Assembly: GCA_944392765.1 (NCBI GenBank)
Contig: CALXXU010000007.1
Coordinates: forward strand, 1-56,682
Direction: 5' to 3'
Source of the DNA: an uncultured Anaerobiospirillum sp.
Lineage (GTDB): Bacteria > Pseudomonadota > Gammaproteobacteria > Enterobacterales > Succinivibrionaceae
Length of the DNA stretch: 56,682 nucleotides
This document shows, one piece after another, positions 1 to 8,654 of this stretch. The notes below the pieces were generated by a model. It made no database searches. It was given only the letters and a program-made list of their open reading frames with translations, and had not been told where the DNA came from. Each line of letters starts with the position of its first letter. Position 1 is the stretch's first letter. The position numbers and the translations under genes are program-made.

Positions 1-78
1 CCACCATAGGTGGACTGAGGCTAGTCAACCTGGGCTCGATTGCTCAAGCCCCGGTCGTAAGACCGGGGTAGTTGACCT
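1..78 (+). mobile_element. Hairpins resembling an IS200/IS605 (tnpB) right end / omega-RNA 3' scaffold
   Basis: Seen: a perfect hairpin CCACC/GGTGG at 1-13, then an 8-bp perfect stem CCCCGGTC/GACCGGGG (49-56 and 61-68) closed by a GTAA loop and followed by TAGTTGAC. The GTCAAC at 24-29 can pair with GTTGAC at 71-76 to enclose the inner hairpin. Known: a GC-rich hairpin followed by TAGTTGAC-like sequence is typical of right ends of tnpB-carrying IS605-family elements, where it forms the 3' part of the omega RNA. Inferred: the tnpB gene, if present, lies left of the window. The loop is GNRA-type only on this strand, which supports plus-strand RNA. It could instead be another structured RNA. Confidence 0.4.
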
Positions 79-159
79 ATAGACCTGCTCCCAGCGATTT
101 CTCATAAGCTAAGCACGCTTCTGCGCTCTGCTGATCGTTCTGTTTGACGCTTCATCTAA

Positions 160-206
160 AACCGGCGCGGATACCCCCGAGGTAACTCGGGGGAGGAAGC
201 GCCGCC
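160..206 (+). mobile_element. Second IS605-end-like hairpin
   Basis: A perfect 8-bp stem CCCCCGAG/CTCGGGGG (174-181 and 186-193) carries the same GTAA loop as the hairpin at 49-68. It is followed by AGGAAG and sits inside an outer CGGCGC/GCGCCG stem. The layout resembles the terminal hairpin of a second tnpB-type element, but there is no room for a tnpB gene between the two hairpins, so this would be a solo end or nested remnant. A further 7-bp stem TGGCCCA/TGGGCCA lies at 221-253. No U-tract follows, so a simple terminator is unlikely. Confidence 0.33.
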
Positions 207-289
207 TCATTTGTGATTCATGGCCCAGATCCGACAAAGGGCCTCGTGGGCCATCTGTAGTCAAATAATCACGGCTGGTGTTGGTAGCT

Positions 290-775
290 TTACTTTTTTG
301 GCTCTTCTTGCGCATCAGCGGCAGCAGCTGGTGCGGTATCGCTTTTATGCTCCTTTTGCTGTTGATGCTCGATCAAGGCGCGCTCTAATCCTTGCAAAAT
401 GAACTCAGAGTTTACCGCATGCTTTTCCACGGTTGCGATACGGGTATTGAGGTTTACCAGCTCCTGTTGCAGGAATTGGTAGTCGTTGCTGGCCTTGCTC
501 ACAATGTTCTGCATCGCATTGACCTCATCGCGCATGCGGCTGTAGTTCGAGCTTAAGATCTCGAGCTCACGCGAGATGTCGACCAAGTTGTTTTGCAGAG
601 TGTTGATCTTGTTCTTGACCGTGAAGACATTGGAGCTGCTTGATAAATAGCGCAGCGAGTCCTTTTGATCTTTGACCGTGAAGGTCAAGAACACCACCTG
701 TACTGAGAGAGTAATTACGGCTAATGACAAAGCGGCAGTAATGATGATCAAAGGCTTGCTGCTTTTACCTTCCAT
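290..775 (-). CDS. Membrane-anchored coiled-coil protein, function unknown
   Basis: I do not recognise this 161-residue protein. It has a short basic N-terminus, one transmembrane segment (about residues 9-32) and then a long heptad-rich region (about 35-140) lacking cysteines. It ends in an Ala/Glu/Lys-rich tail. The likely topology is N-in with a periplasmic coiled coil. An AGAGGT Shine-Dalgarno lies 4 bases before the ATG, supporting this start. It reads away from the BOF genes, with no co-directional neighbour inside the window. The architecture resembles small envelope or division-site scaffolds, but no motif assigns it to one. Confidence 0.7.
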   Translation of the reverse strand: MEGKSSKPLIIITAALSLAVITLSVQVVFLTFTVKDQKDSLRYLSSSSNVFTVKNKINTLQNNLVDISRELEILSSNYSRMRDEVNAMQNIVSKASNDYQFLQQELVNLNTRIATVEKHAVNSEFILQGLERALIEHQQQKEHKSDTAPAAAADAQEEPKK

Positions 776-1426
776 AATGACCTCTTGCTTCCCCGGTGGG
801 CTCCTACCTTGTAATTACTGACAAAAACCAGAACCCCGATCCGAGCCTAGTTCACAACCTTGCTATTTTATCCTTAGTTTGCTCGCGAACCAACGATTGA
901 TCCGGCTTTTTTGCTGATAAAAATGTAATAGAAGCCCAGAAACATCGCAGCGGCGGCGCTCACCTGTTAGAGCTAGGCTCAGGGGAGTTCACCATAAAAC
1001 GTAAGTTGTGGTGTCTATTCAAATTTGGGTAGGTAGTTTCACATAAGTGCCTGTTTTGCCTTAGTTGAGCCTTAGTGCTGTCTTGAGTGAAACTTAGGAA
1101 AATGGCTTATTTATCGCGTTTTTTAGGGATTTTGCTCACCTTTTTGCAACATTTTGGCAAAAAAACCAAAAAGCTTAGTTGCGCTAAGTTTTGGCTAAGA
1201 AGCGCATGCTTAAATGAACCCATAGACACGCAACACAGTACTTACTAATCCCCACCAGCTGCTGTTGTCAGCAGCTGTTTAGTAGGTGCTGGAATCTGAC
1301 CTAAAGCCTTTTTCTTGAGCGCACCCTCATTGTCCTAGGCGGTGGCGCAGTGCTTGAGTCAGTAACTTAGCGCAGTCCTTAAGCAGTTAGTTGCTGGTGG
1401 TCTGCCGCTCTACTAAGGAGAGTTTC
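776..1426. other. Long intergenic region with a strong hairpin
   Basis: No credible gene is visible. It is more AT-rich in 850-1210. A perfect 9-bp stem CAGCTGCTG/CAGCAGCTG with a TTGT loop lies at 1256-1277, flanked by TACTAA/TTAGTA arms (1243-1248 and 1279-1284). It has no U-tract, so it may be a leader structure or operator for the BOF genes that follow. The region must hold divergent promoters for the genes at 775 (minus) and 1427 (plus), but I cannot assign -35/-10 boxes with confidence. Confidence 0.4.
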
Positions 1427-1828
1427 ATGAATAAGTTAGCCGTTTTCGCAAGCGCTGTTACTTTAGCTTTAGCCGGTTCGTCCATTGCTGCAGCCAATGG
1501 CGCAGGTCCTGGTGGTTTTGGCCATCACAACTTACGCGGCGGTCCAGGCGGCTTTGGCGCCCCTAACCTGCCGGTAGTCACCGTCGCTCAATTACAGCAG
1601 TCCTACTATGACGATGCCCGCGTGGCTATGAAGGGCAAGCTTACCAATTACTACGGCCACGACCGCTACGAGTTCACCGATAAAACCGGTTCTATCTTGG
1701 TCGAGCTCGATGATGACCGCAACTGGTCCCACATCAATCGCGACCAGCTCATCATGATTTACGGCAAGGTCGACTATGACGACGGCCGCATCGAGGTTGA
1801 GGTTAAGCGCGCTCACCCACTTAACTAA
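1427..1828 (+). CDS. Periplasmic BOF (YgiW/DUF388-like OB-fold) protein 1
   Basis: A 133-residue exported protein starting MNKLAVF after an AAGGAG site at 1415-1420. It has an N-terminal signal peptide cleaved near AANG, a Gly/Pro/Phe-rich linker with repeated GGFG, and then a BOF domain. Matching YgiW landmarks are YDDARV, LTNYYGHDRYEF, ELDDDRNW and GKVDYDDGR. Family: YgiW/VisP-type bacterial OB-fold proteins are periplasmic and linked to stress and envelope adaptation; ligands are mostly unknown. It is the first of three tandem paralogues. The GHDRYEF and ELDDD blocks recur in all three copies. The upstream in-frame start at 1391 would destroy the signal peptide, so I reject it. Confidence 0.85.
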   Translation: MNKLAVFASAVTLALAGSSIAAANGAGPGGFGHHNLRGGPGGFGAPNLPVVTVAQLQQSYYDDARVAMKGKLTNYYGHDRYEFTDKTGSILVELDDDRNWSHINRDQLIMIYGKVDYDDGRIEVEVKRAHPLN

Positions 1829-1953
1829 GACGGCGCCTTCATCTAACTGATGTGATCACCCATGCTGCCCCCTGACTTTGTAGGCAGCGCCCCTAAGTTT
1901 CCATTGCTCTGTGCTTGGAACTTAGACCCAGATTGTTACTTAAGGAGTACTCC

Positions 1954-2361
1954 ATGAACAAGTTCACCGCCTTAGCAAGTGCTGTTGTTTTATCGGTTGT
2001 TGCCGGTACCGCCTTCGCTGCCCCTGTCAGTGGCTTTGGCAATGATCAGGCTCCAGCTCAATACACCACCCAAGGCCCAGCAGGTTTTGGTGGCGCCAAT
2101 GCCGCCCCTCAGAGCGTCCAACAGGTGTTAGCTAACGGCTATGACGATCAACGCGTCACCTTAACCGGCCGTCTCACCAACTACTTAGGCCACGATCGCT
2201 ACGAGTTCGCCGATGACACCGGCCGCATCGAGGTCGAGTTAGACGATGATCGCGATTGGTCCCACATCTCCAAGGATCAGCAGATCACTATCTTTGGTAA
2301 GGTCGACCGCGAGCGCCGCTATGTCAAGATCGACGTTAAGGATGCCCGTCCTGCCCAGTAA
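1954..2361 (+). CDS. Periplasmic BOF (YgiW/DUF388-like OB-fold) protein 2
   Basis: A 135-residue paralogue of the preceding gene. It has a signal peptide (MNKFTALASAVV, cleaved after AFA), a Gly/Pro/Gln-rich linker and a BOF domain containing YDDQRVTL, LTNYLGHDRYEF and ELDDDRDWSHI. It ends with a VDVK-like strand, IDVKDARPAQ. AAGGAG at 1942-1947 sets the start. The 125-bp gap to gene 1 suggests independent or shared transcription from upstream. It is closest to copy 1 in the domain core, with the WSHI motif shared, which fits local tandem duplication. The periplasmic role is inferred from the family. Confidence 0.85.
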   Translation: MNKFTALASAVVLSVVAGTAFAAPVSGFGNDQAPAQYTTQGPAGFGGANAAPQSVQQVLANGYDDQRVTLTGRLTNYLGHDRYEFADDTGRIEVELDDDRDWSHISKDQQITIFGKVDRERRYVKIDVKDARPAQ

Positions 2362-2457
2362 AACTAGTGTCTAGTTACACTAAAAAGGCGCACTTGATGC
2401 TTAAGTAAGCTGGGACTTCTGTCCTCACAGAATTTGAACATAGGAGTTTTTTTGATT

Positions 2458-2874
2458 ATGAAGAAGTTAGCTGTTTTAGCTGTGACCTCTGTATTCTGCT
2501 TGGCCGGTTCTGCCGCTTTCGCTGATGGCTGGTATGGCAACGGCGGCGCCCCACAGGGCTTTACTGCCAACTTAAACACCATCCAAGCCGTTAAGAGCGA
2601 TGCTCGTGATGACCAATATGTCACCTTACGCGGCCGCTTAGTTGATTACTTAGGCCACGATCACTACGAGTTTGCTGACAATACCGGCACGATCGAAGTT
2701 GAGCTGGATGACGACTACGACTGGTCCTTTATCTCCAAGGGCGAGTTAATCGAGATCTCCGGTCAGGTTGATAAGGACTTCTTCTCGACCTCGATTGATG
2801 TAAAGCGTGCCGTGTCCTTAGAGCAGGGCCCAGCAGCTCAGCCTCAGGTTCCACAAGGTCCAGGCCCTCGCTAA
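2458..2874 (+). CDS. Periplasmic BOF (YgiW/DUF388-like OB-fold) protein 3
   Basis: The third tandem paralogue, 138 residues, starts MKKLAVLAV after TAGGAG at 2441-2446. It has a signal peptide ending ...AAFAD, a short linker with QGFTANL, and a BOF core with RDDQYVTLRG, LGHDHYEF, ELDDDYDW and GQVDKD. This copy is the nearest to classical YgiW (VTLRG, VDKDxxxxxIDVK). It has an extra Pro/Gln-rich C-terminal tail of about 20 residues absent from copies 1 and 2. An in-frame TTG at 2434 could extend it by 8 residues but lacks a better ribosome site. It is followed by a clear terminator. Confidence 0.85.
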   Translation: MKKLAVLAVTSVFCLAGSAAFADGWYGNGGAPQGFTANLNTIQAVKSDARDDQYVTLRGRLVDYLGHDHYEFADNTGTIEVELDDDYDWSFISKGELIEISGQVDKDFFSTSIDVKRAVSLEQGPAAQPQVPQGPGPR

Positions 2875-2908
2875 ACGCTAGATTTCTTAGACTTGCAATT
2901 TGACTTGA

Positions 2909-2949
2909 AGGCGGCATTGGGCGCACAGCTCAGGCCGCCTTATCTTTTA
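2909..2949 (+). terminator. Rho-independent terminator of the BOF cluster
   Basis: A 7-bp GC-rich stem AGGCGGC (2909-2915) / GCCGCCT (2934-2940) with an 18-nt loop is followed by TATCTTTTAT. It lies 35 bp after the third BOF gene. Confidence 0.65.
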
Positions 2950-2956
2950 TGCGCCG

Positions 2957-3021
2957 TAGCGTGTGTCCTTGGGTGATTCTTAGCACGTGTCCTTGGGGGG
3001 CCTTAGCGCTGTGCCCTTGGG
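2957..3021 (+). repeat. Three imperfect 17-bp direct repeats
   Basis: TAGCGTGTGTCCTTGGG at 2957-2973 recurs with substitutions at 2981-2997 and 3004-3021, spaced about 23-24 bp. It lies between the BOF terminator and the ydiJ-like gene. It could be a small minisatellite or a spaced operator. No protein is encoded. Confidence 0.5.
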
Positions 3022-3175
3022 GACGCCTAGGCCTGCTCTGCGCCATTATGGGGCAATGAGCGGCGGAGGCGGGCGCAGCTATGGGGCAAGATTTTTTGAT
3101 CGCGGTCACGCAATGGCTTATGATCGCGCCAGTTTTCTTTCTTTTTCCTGTTTGCTCTGAGCTCAAGGAGGCGTA

Positions 3176-6100
3176 ATGGCCGGGATCATTCCGCGCATTG
3201 CTAATTTAGCCAAGGTCGAGGCTAATTACCAAAAGTTCTTGGAGGCGTTAGCTAAGTCGGGCTTTAAGGGCGAGATTGAGTCCAGCTACTCGGCTCGTCT
3301 CTTATGCGCCACCGATAACTCGGTCTATCAGCGCATGCCGCAAGCCGTGGTATTCCCGCAAGAGCGTGAAGATGTGGTCAAGCTCTTTAAGCTGGCCTCG
3401 GAGCGCCAATTCTCCGCGCTTGCCTTTGCCCCACGCGGCGGTGGTACCGGCACCAATGGTCAATCCTTGACCTCAGGTATTGTGATCGATCTGTCGCGCC
3501 ATATGAAGCGCGTCTCAGCGCTTGATGTCGCCGCGCGCAATGTCTGGGTTGAGGCCGGTGTCATTAAGGACGAGCTCAATGAGCTGCTCGCGCCACACAA
3601 CTTATTCTTCTCCCCTGAGCTCTCGACCTCATCACGTGCCTGCATCGGCGGCATGATCAGCAATGATGCTGCTGGCCAAGGCTCCTTAAAGTACGGCCGC
3701 ACTTCGCAGCATATCAACGCGGTCGAGGTGGTGCTGCGCGATGGTACCTTGACCACCTTTGGCCCGGTTTCGGGTTCCGCTTTGCAGGCTAAGCTGGCGC
3801 TGCCGGGTCTGGAGGGCGAGATTTACCGTGAATGCTATGAGCTGCTCAAGGCTAATGCCGCTCAGGTGGCGCAGCACTTCCCTAAGCTCAATCGCTTCCT
3901 CACCGGCTATGACCTGGCGCATGCTTACGATGCTAAAACTGACACTTTAAACTTAGCCCGTCTTATTTGTGGCGCTGAGGGCACCTTAGCTACTATCGTC
4001 GGGGCTGAGCTTGATTTAACAGTTAAGCCTGATTATCGCGCCTTAGTCGTGATCAAGTACCAAGACTACATCTCGGCCTTGCGCCACGCCAATGCCTTGA
4101 TTAAGGCCGGTGCTTTCTCAGTTGAGACCGTCGACTCCAAGGTCTTGACCTTAGCTAAGAAGGATCCAGTTTGGCTCACGGTCCAAGAGTACATTCAAGA
4201 TGTGCCGGGCGCTGAGATCATGGGCGTTAACATTGTGGAGTTTAATGGCGCCCAAGCTGAGGCTGCAGCTCAGGCCGCTCAGGTCGAGGCTTTAGCTCAG
4301 GCTTGCAACGCTAATAAGAAAGCAGGTCCTGGGGTTTTAGGAGCCCAGATTGTCTCTACCCCAAGTGGGATCAGTGCCGTCTATGGCATGCGCAAGAAGG
4401 CAGTAGGTCTGTTAGGTTCAGCCGCCGGAGCTAAGAAGTTGGTACCGTTTACTGAAGACACGGTGGTGCCTCCTGATAATCTGGCTGATTACATAGTCGA
4501 GTTCCGCGCTCTGCTTGATGGCTTAGGCGTCGAGTACGGCATGTTCGGCCACGTCGATACCGGCCTGATGCACGTCCGTCCGGCCTTAGATCTGACCCAA
4601 GACGAAGATCGACAAAAGCTCATCACGATCTCGCACGGGGTAGTTGAGCTGGTGAAGAAGTATGGCGGCCAGATGTGGGGTGAGCATGGCCGTGGCTATC
4701 GCTCCTGCTTTGGCGAGGTCTTCTTTGGTGAGCTCTATCCGGTCGCCCGCAAGGTTAAGGCGATCTTCGATCCTGAAAATCGCTTAAACCCAGGCAAGAT
4801 CTGCGTGCCATGGGGCAATGAGACCGACAAGCTGGTAGCCCTTGATGACCCGATGCGCGGTGATCTTGACCGCACCATCGATATCAAGGTGCGCACCTCC
4901 TTTGAGGGGGCCTTAAACTGCAATGGCAATGGTCAGTGCTTTAGCTACTCTAAGGCCGCCTTGATGTGCCCAAGCTATCGCTACAGCCACGACCACGTGA
5001 AGTCGCCAAAGGGCTATTCGGGCTTGATGCGCGAGTGGTTGCGCCTGATGACCGAACGCCAGGTGGATATCGATGCCGCCGAACAAGAGCTGCTCGCGGC
5101 CGCCTCGCGCGCCGATCGCTCCTTGGGTGATTACCTCAAGGAGGGCCTGACCTACCTCAAGAACTTAGGTCCGCGCACTTACCACACTATCTTTGAACGG
5201 GACGACTTCAATCACGAGTACTTAGGTCATGTCGCCACTTGCCTTGCGTGCAAGTCGTGCAAGACCCAATGCCCAGCGCATGTGAACGCCGCCGAACTCA
5301 ACTCGCGCTTCTTGAACTTCTACTACAGCCGCTATCTGCGTCCAAGCATGGATCTTTTGACCTTAAATGCCGAGCGCACCACTCCGTTGATGGCGCGCTT
5401 CCCGAAGATCGGCAATGCCTTGATGGACAACGGCTTAAGCAAGTTCCTCTTAGCTAAGGTCTGCAAGTTCGTCGACGTGCCGCGCTTTAACTCCGTGCCG
5501 CTTGCCGCGCAGGCTAAGGCCGCCGGTATTCCATGCCTTAAGATCAAGGAAGCAACCGAGCGTGCGGCCCACTACGATGTCATCGTGGTCACCAATGCCT
5601 TCACCGCAGGCTACGAGGCCGACGCCTTAATTGAGTGGGCTCAGCTCATCAAAGCCTTAGGCTTTAGAGTGGCCATCTTAAAGCCATACACCAATGGCAA
5701 GCTCATGGTGATCCGTGGTGCCCGTGGCCAGTTTATCAAGTGCGCCAGAAAGCAGGCTGTGCGCTTAAGTGGCCTCTATAACAAGGGCGTCACCTTAGTG
5801 GGCTTTGATCCAGCCTTAACTATCTGCTATCGCGACGAGTACCCAAGCTTAGTGCCGAACTGCCCTGAGTTTAAGGTGCTCTTACCTGAGGAGTGGTTAA
5901 AGCAGGCTCTTGCCTCCGAGCAATTCTTAAAGCGCGCCGCCGCGCTCAAGGAGCAGGTGCAAGCGGTACTGCATGAGAGCAAGGCTACGGTTGTGCCAAC
6001 TGAGGTCGCCGCAGATACCATCCCTGAGTGCAACTTTAGCCAGGACTTCTATCTGTTCTGTCACTGCACCGAGCAGGCCTTGGTGCCAACCTCAGTGCGC

Positions 6101-6373
6101 ATGTGGCAAGAGGTCTTTGCCGCCTTTGGCCTGAGCTTGTTGCCAATTCCGGTGGCTTGCTGCGGTATGGCAGGCTTATTTGGCCATATGCGACCAAATC
6201 AAGAGGAGAGCCGCAAGGTCTACGAGCAAAATTGGCAAGGCAAGCTCCATGAGCGTCCATTTGCTCAGTGCTTAGTCACCGGCTTTTCGTGCCGCTCGCA
6301 GGTGGCACGCATGGAGGGTAAGCGCGCCAACCACCCAATCCATGTCTTAAACTCATTAATTAAGGCCGCCTAG
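3176..6373 (+). CDS. ydiJ: YdiJ-like FAD/Fe-S dehydrogenase (D-2-hydroxyglutarate dehydrogenase family)
   Basis: A 1065-residue cytosolic oxidoreductase that matches E. coli YdiJ end to end; the family is about 1020 residues. The N-terminal half is a VAO/GlcD-type FAD domain with PRGGGTGTNGQ (about residues 87-97) and the C-terminal cap motif WGEHGRGYRS. A ferredoxin-like region follows, with CNGNGQC and the second cluster motif CLACKSCKTQCP. The C-terminal heterodisulfide-reductase-type (CCG) region contains CCGMAG. YdiJ proteins have been linked to oxidation of D-2-hydroxyglutarate, passing electrons to the respiratory chain; substrate here is inferred. An AAGGAGG site lies 5 bases before the ATG. 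It appears monocistronic. Confidence 0.9.
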   Translation: MAGIIPRIANLAKVEANYQKFLEALAKSGFKGEIESSYSARLLCATDNSVYQRMPQAVVFPQEREDVVKLFKLASERQFSALAFAPRGGGTGTNGQSLTSGIVIDLSRHMKRVSALDVAARNVWVEAGVIKDELNELLAPHNLFFSPELSTSSRACIGGMISNDAAGQGSLKYGRTSQHINAVEVVLRDGTLTTFGPVSGSALQAKLALPGLEGEIYRECYELLKANAAQVAQHFPKLNRFLTGYDLAHAYDAKTDTLNLARLICGAEGTLATIVGAELDLTVKPDYRALVVIKYQDYISALRHANALIKAGAFSVETVDSKVLTLAKKDPVWLTVQEYIQDVPGAEIMGVNIVEFNGAQAEAAAQAAQVEALAQACNANKKAGPGVLGAQIVSTPSGISAVYGMRKKAVGLLGSAAGAKKLVPFTEDTVVPPDNLADYIVEFRALLDGLGVEYGMFGHVDTGLMHVRPALDLTQDEDRQKLITISHGVVELVKKYGGQMWGEHGRGYRSCFGEVFFGELYPVARKVKAIFDPENRLNPGKICVPWGNETDKLVALDDPMRGDLDRTIDIKVRTSFEGALNCNGNGQCFSYSKAALMCPSYRYSHDHVKSPKGYSGLMREWLRLMTERQVDIDAAEQELLAAASRADRSLGDYLKEGLTYLKNLGPRTYHTIFERDDFNHEYLGHVATCLACKSCKTQCPAHVNAAELNSRFLNFYYSRYLRPSMDLLTLNAERTTPLMARFPKIGNALMDNGLSKFLLAKVCKFVDVPRFNSVPLAAQAKAAGIPCLKIKEATERAAHYDVIVVTNAFTAGYEADALIEWAQLIKALGFRVAILKPYTNGKLMVIRGARGQFIKCARKQAVRLSGLYNKGVTLVGFDPALTICYRDEYPSLVPNCPEFKVLLPEEWLKQALASEQFLKRAAALKEQVQAVLHESKATVVPTEVAADTIPECNFSQDFYLFCHCTEQALVPTSVRMWQEVFAAFGLSLLPIPVACCGMAGLFGHMRPNQEESRKVYEQNWQGKLHERPFAQCLVTGFSCRSQVARMEGKRANHPIHVLNSLIKAA

Positions 6374-6461
6374 CGCTAAGATAGCCTAGTCGCCGTGCGC
6401 AAATTGACAACTTAGCGTTAATTACCGGCTCAAAACTATGAGGTTTGGCCCTGCTCCAAGC

Positions 6462-6512
6462 AAAAAAAACGCCCCGAGCTCGCCCCGATATGGGGTTGAG
6501 CTCAGAGCCAAA
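6462..6512 (-). terminator. Possible hairpin terminator downstream of the ydiJ-like gene
   Basis: GAGCTC/GAGCTC arms enclose CCCCGATATGGGG, with an A8 run on the plus strand that reads as a U-run on the minus strand. It best fits a minus-strand terminator, though there is no minus-strand gene just upstream. It may act as a bidirectional barrier between ydiJ and the T6SS group. Confidence 0.3.
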
Positions 6513-6586
6513 GGTTTGGGCCAGCCACTTCTGATGTTTAAGCCGGAAATTGGAGCTGTGTCGCTGAGCTGAGCCCGTGGTTTAGC

Positions 6587-6592
6587 TATAAT
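6587..6592 (+). promoter_or_regulatory. Consensus -10 box before the plus-strand T6SS group
   Basis: TATAAT lies 34 bases before the first start codon of the plus-strand T6SS group. No good -35 hexamer is visible about 17 bp upstream, so an activator may be needed. Confidence 0.4.
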
Positions 6593-6625
6593 ATGAGCAG
6601 ATTGTTTTGAGCTGGGAGGGTGGCG

Positions 6626-7027
6626 ATGGCCCCATCAGATGAAAAAACACAAGATGACACTGCGGAGATTGCGGCAGAAATGGGTATCTTGGGTAGTGCC
6701 GCCATTGTGTTTGCCAAGGATGTGGCTCTAAACGGCTTAAAAAAGCTGTTGGTCTCATCGCGTCATAAACAGTCCTTGGCCGGCAGCGATGTGGTGGAAC
6801 CATCAAAGAGCGCATCGCGGGTTTCGGTGCGTGACTCGAGCGCCGAGCACAGCGAACAGGCGATCGTCGAGCAAAATGTCGTAGGTTCCCAAGAAGAGGT
6901 GCAAGGCAATGGCAACGAAGTCGTTGGGGTAGAGAATGAATCTACGGGCTCTGCCAATTCAGCCGAGGCCACTGCTACTAATGCGGGAGCCTCCAATATC
7001 TCGACCCAAGCGCTGGATATGAGATAA
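6626..7027 (+). CDS. Small acidic T6SS-linked protein of unknown function
   Basis: A 133-residue protein with no recognised domain. A helical segment (about residues 15-45, with GILGSAAIVFAKDVAL) precedes a low-complexity Ser/Ala/Glu/Asn-rich tail. The GGAGGG site at 6615-6620 suits the ATG at 6626 better than the GTG at 6620. It is the first gene of the plus-strand T6SS group and lies 52 bp before the next gene. It is not a recognisable Fha or PppA/PpkA regulator. Its role in secretion is inferred only from position. Confidence 0.55.
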   Translation: MAPSDEKTQDDTAEIAAEMGILGSAAIVFAKDVALNGLKKLLVSSRHKQSLAGSDVVEPSKSASRVSVRDSSAEHSEQAIVEQNVVGSQEEVQGNGNEVVGVENESTGSANSAEATATNAGASNISTQALDMR

Positions 7028-7079
7028 GCGGGGCTGGGATGCAAGAAAAGGCAGAGTTTGAGCGAAAGAGAGGTTCTCG

Positions 7080-8624
7080 ATGGCCGATGATTTAAGCTGG
7101 CTTAATCAACATGAGCTGTTGCATTTGCATGCGCAGGTAGCTGAGGTAGTAAGCCAAGAACAGCTCAAACTGACCACGGCGCAACAACAGTTAGCGCAGC
7201 GCTATCCGCTGAGCACCGATTACCTCGCGGCCTTAAGTGCTCAGAGCGAGTACAAGGATGCTTGTACCTTCCTTGCCTACAATCTGCATCATCGTATGGC
7301 CGTGTGGTGGGGCTATCGCTGCGTGGTCGATGTGCTCACCGAGATTTTGCACAAGCCTGCTCCGGTTAAAGATTTGAGTGATGTAGCCAAGCCACGCCCG
7401 ATGAAGTTGCCACCCTTTGTGGCCGAAATGCAGCAACAGGCGGCCCAAGAGTTGGCCGTAGATCCTAAGGTCATGGAACAGTTAGGAGCGGCTCAAGCGC
7501 GCTTAAAGGAGATCGAGCAACAGCTGCGACAAATCATTCCGGCGCCGCTGTTTGATTTTGCCGACCAAGCCCTGGCCGAGCAAAACGCTAAATTTAAAAG
7601 CATCCATGGAATGGAGCCGATGGAGCTGCTCAATTCCTTGATCAATCAAGCCGTGGAGCTTGAAGCAGAAGAAAAGCGTACTGGGATGAGCGGGCGCATT
7701 GATCCTAATAGTCCGATTTTCGCTGCGACCCAGGAGATTGAAGCTAAGGTCGAAAAAATTCGGCAAGAAACCGTCGCCTTGGTTAAATCGGCGCTGCCTG
7801 CGGTGGACACCGAGCAACAAACTAAGGATAAGGCCGCCTGTCTTGATGCCGTATTTGCCTATATCGCTGCGCCTGATGAGGTCAATGCCCAGCGTCTTTT
7901 AGAGCTGGGTAATAAGATCCCCGATAAGATTGAGGGTTTGTTGAGCCTGGTCGCCTTTTGGAGCTTTGGTGATCTGGTGCCCCAAGGCAAGCAAGTGATC
8001 CCAACCCCAGCAGGCTTGATGAGCAATGGCTTAAATTGCTTGCTGTTAAGCTGTGCCTTACAGCAAGGCGGAGTCTTTAACTTTGCACAGCGTTTCCAGC
8101 GCTATTATGAATTTGGCTATGAGTGCCTCTTAGGCAAGAGCAATTGGGCCCCGTATGTTGCACGTGGGGTCAGCCTCCATCAAGAGCGTATCGCGCAAAT
8201 CATGCAGTCACTGGGCGTGGCGCCTCAGCAGCAAGCGACGCCTACTCCTGATGCCGCCGCTGCAAATGCTGGTGCCTTGGGCGCCCGTGCCGCGCCTTTG
8301 GGGGCAGCGGGTGCTGACTTGAGTGCGCCCCAGGCACAAGCGGAGGTGCAAGCTGAATTGTTCTCAGAGCTCCAGCGCTTACATCAGCAAATCGAGCAAA
8401 TGACTGGGCCGGGGCCCAGCCCTAAGGCCAGCGCGGACGCAGCTGTTACGAGCCAGCCTGGTACAGGCGGTCGCACGGAGGAACAATTGCGCCAAGAGCT
8501 CCAGCAAATGCGCGCACAGTTGCAAGCGGCAGGCTCCAAGGTGGCAGCACCACCTGAATCTAATGGTGCGAGCGCAGGTCAGGCTGGGGTAGTGCCGCCT
8601 AATCTGCGCTTTCGGGGCAATTAA
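7080..8624 (+). CDS. T6SS-linked cytosolic protein, unknown function
   Basis: A 514-residue protein. The N-terminal part (1-130) contains HHRMAVWWGYRCV. The middle (about 120-260) is helical and Gln/Glu-rich. A second globular part (about 265-390) contains LVAFWSFGDLVP and NGLNCLLLSCALQQGG. The C-terminus (390-514) is Ala/Gln/Pro-rich low complexity. AVWW-containing proteins of this type are seen beside some T6SS loci, but I cannot assign a biochemical role. GAGAGG before the ATG supports the start. It lies 30 bp before tssA and is probably co-transcribed with it. Confidence 0.6.
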   Translation: MADDLSWLNQHELLHLHAQVAEVVSQEQLKLTTAQQQLAQRYPLSTDYLAALSAQSEYKDACTFLAYNLHHRMAVWWGYRCVVDVLTEILHKPAPVKDLSDVAKPRPMKLPPFVAEMQQQAAQELAVDPKVMEQLGAAQARLKEIEQQLRQIIPAPLFDFADQALAEQNAKFKSIHGMEPMELLNSLINQAVELEAEEKRTGMSGRIDPNSPIFAATQEIEAKVEKIRQETVALVKSALPAVDTEQQTKDKAACLDAVFAYIAAPDEVNAQRLLELGNKIPDKIEGLLSLVAFWSFGDLVPQGKQVIPTPAGLMSNGLNCLLLSCALQQGGVFNFAQRFQRYYEFGYECLLGKSNWAPYVARGVSLHQERIAQIMQSLGVAPQQQATPTPDAAAANAGALGARAAPLGAAGADLSAPQAQAEVQAELFSELQRLHQQIEQMTGPGPSPKASADAAVTSQPGTGGRTEEQLRQELQQMRAQLQAAGSKVAAPPESNGASAGQAGVVPPNLRFRGN

Positions 8625-8654
8625 GAGCTGATTTTCATTAAAAGGAGTACTGCT

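Noticed and set aside
1-290. RNase P RNA, tmRNA or 6S RNA
   Set aside because: The conserved cores of these RNAs are not present; the hairpins fit an IS605-type end better.
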